Shown in pieces: positions 5,986 to 10,782 of a stretch of DNA of 10,782 bases. The notes under the pieces were generated by a model. The model saw only the letters and a program-made list of their open reading frames with translations. It was not told the origin of the DNA and did no database searches. The position numbers and the translations under genes are program-made. Position 1 is the first letter of the stretch; the number at the start of each line of letters is the position of its first letter. Source of the stretch: Spirogloea muscicola. Lineage: Eukaryota > Streptophyta > Zygnematophyceae > Spirogloeales > Spirogloeaceae. The stretch spans positions 1,084,271 through 1,095,052 of the forward strand of contig WELB01000018.1 of NCBI GenBank assembly GCA_009602725.1, in the 5' to 3' direction.

Positions 5986-6154
5986 TCTCACTCGTACTTA
6001 TTGAGTGATTCATCCTCCCCCTGTTTTACCATTGCATCCTCAGGCCCCTTTGTAGCTAGCTGCTCACCGCTCTTAGGCCCCTCTGAACCTCTGTGAATTC
6101 TTCTTGGGCTGGCTTTTCGCAGCCCTTGCCCCCATTGGGAGTGCCACTTCTTCT
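5986..6154 (+). repeat. 5'-truncated retroelement copy: last codons plus 3' UTR (subfamily B)
   Basis: It starts in the final codons CTC ACT CGT ACT TAT TGA (LTRTY stop; TGA at 6002-6004), aligning with LTRNY and LSRGY of copies 2 and 1. The full 3' UTR and hairpin tail then follow, ending GTGCCACTTCTTCTT. It is nearly identical to 4504-4646 (minus), so one of the two inserted recently. Confidence 0.7.
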
Positions 6155-6184
6155 TGTGGTTGGCCAGCCTGGGGGGCACAGAAT

Positions 6185-6250
6185 GAAGAAGGTGCTCGCC
6201 CATTGAGAAGAGGGGCTGGCAAAGCCAACCCAAAAAGAATGGACAATGTT
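6185..6250 (-). repeat. Hairpin tail, subfamily A, minus strand
   Basis: The minus strand reads CCATTCTTTTTGGGTTGGC, TTT, GCCAGCCCC, TCTTCTCAATGGGCGAGCAC. One stem position is a G-U type pair (6213-6220 with 6224-6231). It lies tail to tail with the copy ending at 6154, repeating the arrangement at 4094-4222. Confidence 0.6.
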
Positions 6251-6387
6251 CAAAGCCAAAGAAAGAGGTGCTGAAAAAGGACTACAGAATGAGCCAAGGC
6301 CAAGGAACGGGACGGCCTCAAAAGCCAAAGTCTTCAGCAAACGGCACCTTTTGGGGGCGGGGGGAGGAGGGCGAGCGCCGGCCGGCT

Positions 6388-6397
6388 GCCACGTGGC
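6388..6397 (+). promoter_or_regulatory. G-box palindrome GCCACGTGGC
   Basis: A perfect 10-bp palindrome with the CACGTG core, 232 bases upstream of the ATG at 6620. In plants and algae bZIP and bHLH factors bind such cores. The same element recurs three times at the right edge of the window. Confidence 0.5.
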
Positions 6398-6462
6398 CGG
6401 GAAGCTCGTGGCCTGCCACGCGGCGGCACGGTTGCCCGCCACGCCCGGGCCGGGGGGCCGGC

Positions 6463-6470
6463 TGACGTGG
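6463..6470 (+). promoter_or_regulatory. TGACGTGG bZIP-type motif
   Basis: A hybrid C-box/G-box site 75 bases after the G-box. Regulatory use is inferred from motif and position only. Confidence 0.35.
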
Positions 6471-6490
6471 CGGGTGGGGGCTGCGGCGAG

Positions 6491-6495
6491 CCAAT
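6491..6495 (+). promoter_or_regulatory. CCAAT box overlapping an in-frame ATG
   Basis: GCCAATGG carries both a CCAAT motif and an ATG at 6494 in the LysM frame. Whether it works as promoter or as start codon depends on the unknown transcription start. Confidence 0.3.
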
Positions 6496-6598
6496 GGGCG
6501 CGCGGGGCGGCGCCGCGGCCCCATCCGTCCCGTTGGCGAATGCCGGGATTGCCAGGCGCCGTCGGATGANCGCAGCGCCTGCCGCGCCGCCGTCCACC

Positions 6599-6619
6599 GC
6601 CGCCACCGCCGCCGCCGCC
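6599..6619 (+). repeat. GCC/ACC triplet run at the LysM start
   Basis: GCC-rich triplets lead directly into the ATG. Similar runs occur at the left edge (1-30) and the right edge (10719-10782), suggesting a common leader style for genes in this genome. Confidence 0.5.
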
Positions 6620-8615
6620 ATGTCGAGCAGCGGCCCCGACGGCGCCAACGGGCCCTCCGACTCGCTCAACGTCAACACCGACCGCACCTTCAACACCGAC
6701 CGCACCTTCAATGCCGACGGCAACCGCACCACCGGCGGCGACGACGTCCCCATCGGCAAGATTGCCGGCGCCGTCATCATCGGCGGCATTGCGCTGACGC
6801 TCCTCAACTCCAGGACGGGTGAGCCGCTGCACTGCCTTCCCTCGCCCGCCCAGCGCGCTGTGCGAGGCACAAGTCTTGCCGCCGTCCCCCGGCGCGTCCG
6901 TCCTCAGCTCCTCTTCTCTCGCGTCCGCACTGCCCGAGAAGCAACGTCAGGCGAAGAGCTCGTGTCTCTCGGCTTCAGCTGCCGTCCATGAAGCCCTATC
7001 TGGTCTTGCCGTGTCTTTCCCTGCCTTGCCCGGCAGCATGTTTGACACTTCTTGAGATGCAGTGGGGCATCGTAGAGCAGGCCGCGTGAGTTCCTGCCGG
7101 GCCGCCGCATGTCATAGCTGCTGGAGAATGGAGTCACTCAAGTGTCTGGTGTGTCAACCTTAGGGAAGGGACAAAGGCATGCAGTGAGAGGACGTCACTT
7201 ACAGGGTCTTGCACCATTGTGCTGTACGAGAGGCTACTCTGCTCACGTTTTGAAGCAAGTCATAGCTGCTACTATCAGTGCTTGCTGCTTGCCGGAGTTG
7301 CCAGAGGAAAGGTTTGAATGACAGTGTTGCAGAGCACTTGACGATCACCACAGCAGGATGTAAAACCCACAGCCAGATAATAATAAAGACGGGACAGAGT
7401 AGCAATGCCATGTGATAATCAGTGTGGGACAACAGGCAGCCAGACACATGCGCTCAGACACCGGGTTTGTCAGGCAGGCATTGCAGAGGCTGAGCATCTG
7501 CGGAATAAGAATTTAGCAGAGTGAAATCGTGGTGTGCTATGAGGACCCACAGGGAGATTCTTGCTGATGCATTGCTGTCTTCTCTGTCTCTGTGTTCTCA
7601 GCCCGGAAGAAGGTCAGCCAGACCGTCGACAACGTGAAGGGCTCTGTTAGCAACACCGTGGACCGTGTGGAGCGCAGTGTGGACCGCAATGTGGACCATG
7701 GCCACGACAGGGTTGATCGTCTCTATGACCGTGCTTACAGCGATAGCAAGGTGTGTACAGAGGAGTGCTCAACAGCAGCCATTTGCGGGAGTCAAAAACT
7801 CTGTAGAGTTGTGCCATCCAACTTCACTGCACTTACCCCATAGACTTGCCATGTTGTCTTACATCTTCGCCGGCAGTTTCGAGTGATGGTCTGGTTACAG
7901 AATATACTTGAGTCTTTGGGTCCTCGTTGATGTCGTCCGGAGGTGCTCATACTGCTAATTGTAGCTGCATATGGAGTTGTCCGTGTAGCTGTCAGTGGTC
8001 ACTTCCTCAGATGGCGAGCCCGCTTCTTGTGTTGCAGAATGTGAGCACAGATGCCAATAGCAGGTTTGGCTCCTTCTTTGGAAGGGTTGACAATGCTGCC
8101 AAGGACGCTGAGCGGTCCGCTGAGAGGGCAGCTTATGACACCAAGAAGAATGTGGCTAGGACCGCTGACAAGGTTCAGAACAGGACCGAAGATGCTTACA
8201 ACCGGACCAAGGACAAGGTTCACAGGGCTATGACCACCTACCGTGTGAACAAGGGGGATACCCTCTGGAGCATTTCCAGGAAGCATGGGGTAAGACTGCT
8301 GGGGAATATAGCCTTGTGCTACACGCTGATGGATCACAGTCAGCAGTGGTCTTGTATAGTCAGCTCAGGAGTGGCCTTGTAATTAGCAACACTTCCACCA
8401 GCTGGATTTCCTGTTGTGGGCTGTGGTTAGCCTAGGCTATGGTCGCGCTCTGCATGGTTGTTGCCTTTGATTCACGCCAAAGCCCTGGTGACGTTGTATG
8501 TTTTCATCTCATATTGGCACTGTTTGTGCAGGTCTCTGTTGGTGAGCTGAAGGCAGCCAATGTGCGCATTGGCAACACCATTGATGTGGGTGATGAGATC
8601 CAGATTCCGAAGTGA
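6620..8615 (+). CDS. Membrane-anchored LysM-domain protein, four exons, 227 aa
   Basis: Exons are 6620-6818, 7602-7750, 8038-8289 and 8532-8615 (TGA 8613-8615). Introns begin GTGAGC, GTGTGT and GTAAGA and end TTCTCAG, GTTGCAG and GTGCAG. Residues 1-44 are polar, with a repeated NTDRTF unit. Residues 45-64 (IGKIAGAVIIGGIALTLLNS) are one hydrophobic segment. Residues 67-180 are charged amphipathic helix with repeats such as VDRVERSVDRNVD and AYNRTKDKV, resembling LEA or apolipoprotein helices. Residues 184-227 are a LysM domain (YRVNKGDTLWSISRKHGVS ... NTIDVGDEIQIPK), split by intron 3. LysM binds GlcNAc-type polymers; the ligand here is unknown. The start at 6620 has the best context (GCCGCCATG). 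In-frame ATGs at 6494 and 6566 would add 42 or 18 Ala/Arg/Ser-rich residues resembling a transit peptide. No secretion signal is seen, and ARKK after the membrane segment argues that the LysM end is cytosolic or stromal. Confidence 0.9.
6673..6708 (+). repeat. 18-bp tandem repeat in LysM exon 1
   Basis: CAACACCGACCGCACCTT occurs at 6673-6690 and exactly again at 6691-6708, encoding a duplicated NTDRTF hexapeptide in the N-terminal tail. A recent slip or selection for the repeat could explain the exact identity. Confidence 0.7.
6819..7601 (+). other. LysM gene intron 1 (783 nt)
   Basis: GTGAGC donor and TGTTCTCAG acceptor, phase 1, completing an Ala codon. No gene or mobile element is recognised inside. 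GTCATAGCTGCT occurs twice (near 7109 and 7259) without obvious meaning. Confidence 0.75.
7751..8037 (+). other. LysM gene intron 2 (287 nt)
   Basis: GTGTGT donor and GTGTTGCAG acceptor, phase 0. It separates two blocks of amphipathic helix. Confidence 0.75.
8290..8531 (+). other. LysM gene intron 3 (242 nt), inside the LysM domain
   Basis: GTAAGA donor and TTTGTGCAG acceptor, phase 0. It divides the LysM domain between SRKHG and VSVGELKAAN. Confidence 0.8.
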
Positions 8616-8802
8616 TGAGACAGCTAGTCTGACTGGCGATGGCGGCAGGTCCTGGAGAGATTGTGGTCCACAAGCAGAGTAGCAATCACAAGAGAAGGGG
8701 GGTTGCTTGACGTCGTAAAATGGATTATGTTGCATGGCAGCATCATAAGGGCAATTGCTCGCACTGTCAACAAGGCACAGCCCTCCTTTGAGGTGGCTGT
8801 CT

Positions 8803-8807
8803 TGTAA
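8803..8807 (+). terminator. TGTAA polyadenylation signal of the LysM gene
   Basis: TGTAA lies 188 nt after the stop codon. TGTAA is the usual poly(A) signal in green algae, and it falls at a sensible 3' UTR length. Confidence 0.55.
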
Positions 8808-8829
8808 ATTTTGTCCCTCCAAAGGAGCA

Positions 8830-10198
8830 GGGTGTCCAGGTTAAGCCTGCCCAGTGCCACGGGGTGCCAACGGACTTGTGCTGGTGGCTTACGAGCAGAC
8901 TTCTTCAAGGCGTATCTGTCACAGCTTCACTTGTTTGCTGACCATCATGCCAAGGTCGCAAGGGACCTGTGAATTGCAAGGTTGCAGCTAAGGTGTTACC
9001 GCGTCCTAAGTCCGTTGAATGCGGTGGAGCAGTCTACGACAGTGACAACTCGCACTTGCCTAAAAATTTTATATACTGGCGTTGTTACTGGTGCAAGACA
9101 AGGTTTTGCTTACAGATTTGGTACTGGCTGTTTTGTCAAGCCCAAGATCGTGTGCAATGTGTTCTTTGTGGAAATCCTCAAGCGAGGTAGCAAGTAGGAC
9201 AGGTAAGAGCCAACCAGCAAATGGAGGATGAGGAGATGGCGCTCACTGCTAACAGAGCATCATACACCGGCACTGCCATTTGGGGGGGCGACTTATCAGG
9301 CACTATCATTCCTGACTTGACACACTGTCTCTCCAGCCAAGCCCAAGCCAAGCCTGGCTGCAGATTGTAGTGGTAGTGAAGGTGGAGACTGCTGAGCTAA
9401 GCACTTAATCAATGCAACCTCAGGTGGAGGACAGGTCAGTTGCCAGTCATAGGAGACATGGCTGCTTTGGCTCAGTATGCAAGTGCTGCTTGGCCAGCTC
9501 TGCTCTGCTTCTCGGTCTCTCTTTCAGCAGACTCCTTGGAGCCACTGCCATTGGCAATGCAGCTCTCTCGGCCTTGCTCTCTCTGTCCGAATTGGCTACA
9601 ACCTGGGCCTCTCTTGTCCACTCCTTGCTGGCTGCTCTTGCAGCCACTACCACTCTCCGGGAAGAGCCTGGACTCTGTATCCCCCTCTTTGTAAGAGAGA
9701 CGGATATGCGGCTCTCCCTCACCTCCCGAGCTCTGGCTATTCATTAGCGTGCTGGGCGCGCTCTGAGTCAGGCCACTAACTTCCATGGCGGTGCTCCAGC
9801 TCCCCGAGTTCGCCTGTCGTACTTGTATGTGCTCACTTGTGGGTGCTGACGTCACACTGTCACCTTAGCCACCTTAGCAAAGGGCTTTGGTACATGTTCC
9901 CCCCCTTTTGCGCTAGCTTCCGCCTGAACACTGCATGAAACTGCTTCGTGCGCATTTCCTCTCTGGGCCCTGGCCACTTCCTTGTTCTTCTGTCCACTCT
10001 CGTTTGGCTGCGGGCTTGCTGGCCCAGGCCGGGATTGTGCGCCTGTCCATTCGGCTGCATTTACAGGCTTTCACTCTGCATATTAATTAGTTCTGAATGG
10101 CGGCGGGGCAACTATCTCTCTGCAGCTCGATCACGCTTGCTTGCGGCTGATGACGACTGGCTCCGCTGCCCTTGCTGCCCATTCATTCAGCACACTTC
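8830..10198. other. Spacer; no gene supported
   Basis: Several ORFs of 60-127 codons exist on both strands, but none shows a family signature. The best are a Ser/Gly-rich minus-strand ORF (9472-9855, 127 codons, low complexity) overlapping a Leu/Ala-rich plus-strand ORF (9412-9747), and a plus-strand ORF at 8982-9197 ending in VKPKIVCNVFFVEILKRG. An AT-rich block AAAATTTTATATAC lies near 9062 in otherwise GC-rich DNA. I see no tRNA, rRNA or transposon ends here. Confidence 0.4.
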
Positions 10199-10262
10199 AG
10201 CCCCCTTCGAACCTTGTCAACTCTTCTGGGCTGGCCCTTCACAACCTGTTGGAAGAGCTGCT
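10199..10262 (+). repeat. Hairpin tail, subfamily C
   Basis: CCCCCTTCGAACCTTGTCAA, CTCTTCTGGGCTGGCCCTTC, ACAACCTGTTGGAAGAGCTG. The GGAAGAGCTGCTCCT end matches GGAAGAGTTGCTTCT of the minus-strand tail at 3703-3745. Confidence 0.5.
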
Positions 10263-10429
10263 CCTCCGGTGGGAAAAGCGTGTGTGTCAAGAGATGAAGG
10301 GCCTGTTTGGCCGAGTACAAAGGCAAGCACATCGGTGGGAGCCCATCCACCGTCTCGCCCCCGAGCCCGTGGCACCCATTCGCCGTGCTGTGAGTGGCAC
10401 GCCGCTTCCCCGAGCCCTCTGTCCATCCC

Positions 10430-10510
10430 CTTTGTAGCTGCTCACCGCTCTTAGGCCCCTCTGAACCTTTGTGCATTCTTTTTGGGCTGGCTTTTCGCAG
10501 CCCTTGCCCC
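10430..10510 (+). repeat. Hairpin tail, subfamily B, 5'-truncated
   Basis: It matches the copy 2 3' UTR from CCCCTTTGTAGCTGCTCACC to GCAGCCCTTGCCCC, then breaks into a TTCT repeat instead of the usual ATTGGGAGTGCCACTTCT end. Confidence 0.65.
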
Positions 10511-10527
10511 CTTCTTTCTTTCTTTCT
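10511..10527 (+). repeat. TTCT microsatellite at the end of a retroelement tail
   Basis: About four TTCT units replace the expected 3' terminus of the tail. It could be a template slip during insertion or later expansion of the terminal CTTCTT. Confidence 0.6.
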
Positions 10528-10597
10528 GTCCATCCATCTGCCGCTGGCCTCATCGCAGCCGTCACACACTCTTCTCTACCCTTCAGCTCGATGGCCT

Positions 10598-10693
10598 CCA
10601 CGTGGCAGGCAGACCGCAGCCCTCCCTCCCCCGGCCACGTGGCAGGCTGAGACTGCCACCGCAGCTCAGGCCGCCTACATGACCGCCACGTGG
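10598..10693 (+). promoter_or_regulatory. Three CCACGTGG G-box palindromes, probable promoter
   Basis: CCACGTGG occurs at 10598-10605, 10635-10642 and 10686-10693. The first two are followed by CAGGC. They stand just before a GCC-repeat leader, as in the LysM promoter, so they probably regulate a plus-strand gene starting beyond base 10782. Confidence 0.5.
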
Positions 10694-10718
10694 ACACATG
10701 GGGACACATTGCCCGCAA

Positions 10719-10749
<31 letters not shown>

Positions 10750-10782
10750 TGCCGCCCTGACCGCCGCCGCCGCCGCTTCCGC
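10719..10782 (+). repeat. GCC/CCG trinucleotide tract, probable 5' leader
   Basis: A near-uninterrupted CCG repeat with a few substitutions continues to the window edge. By analogy with 6599-6619 it is likely the 5' UTR or first codons (poly-Ala or poly-Pro) of the next gene. Confidence 0.5.

Noticed and set aside
3228-6250. Regularly recurring short repeats as a CRISPR-like array
   Set aside because: Copies occur in both orientations, vary in length and spacing, and attach to ORF 3' ends.
6056-6832. 258-codon minus-strand ORF covering the LysM promoter and exon 1
   Set aside because: It is a low-complexity Gly/Ala/Val translation of GCC repeats and a retroelement tail, so a shadow.
8624-8908. 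Minus-strand ORFs over the LysM 3' UTR
   Set aside because: No homology or splice context, and the plus-strand UTR with TGTAA explains the region.
9062-9075. AT-rich AAAATTTTATATAC as a TATA promoter
   Set aside because: No gene with recognisable content follows, and position alone is insufficient.
9472-9855. Ser/Gly-rich 127-codon minus-strand ORF as a gene
   Set aside because: Low complexity, no domain, no nearby poly(A) signal, and an equally long hydrophobic ORF on the other strand. Neither could be preferred.

Overview
The window looks like nuclear DNA of a green alga, most plausibly a Chlorella-like trebouxiophyte. The reasons are GC-rich genes with several spliceosomal introns, GCC-rich 5' leaders, a TGTAA poly(A) signal after one gene, and many pieces of a LINE-like retroelement. 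The organism is inferred from these traits, not proven.

Layout. (1) 1-1273, plus strand: a four-exon gene for a CAP-superfamily protein (SCP/PR-1 type). The N-terminus is unresolved and may lie in an upstream exon. Two of its introns are flanked by direct repeats that span the splice sites. (2) 1274-1878: spacer with no recognised gene. (3) 1879-6250: a retroelement graveyard. At least four fragments of the same ORF C-terminus are present (1879-2138 plus; 4365-4499 minus; 4647-5321 minus; 5662-5706 plus). The longest covers a decayed restriction-like endonuclease region with part of a zinc knuckle. Around them lie about 20 copies of a short 3' tail built on a GGGCTGGC hairpin, in both orientations and in at least three subfamilies. 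(4) 6251-8830, plus strand: a promoter with a G-box, a TGACGTGG motif and CCAAT, then a complete four-exon gene for a membrane-anchored LysM protein with amphipathic, LEA-like helices, then TGTAA at 8803. (5) 8830-10198: spacer without a convincing gene. (6) 10199-10510: two more retroelement tails. (7) 10590-10782: three CCACGTGG palindromes followed by a GCC-repeat tract. This resembles the LysM gene's leader and is probably the promoter of a plus-strand gene starting beyond the window.

Nothing shows that the CAP and LysM genes act together. Both families can bind surface molecules, but here the CAP protein lacks canonical metal-site residues and the LysM protein has no obvious secretion signal. 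The best leads are the repeat-flanked CAP introns, the hairpin-tailed retroelement family with its recurrent tail-to-tail junctions, and the LysM gene's choice of start codons, which may decide organelle targeting.
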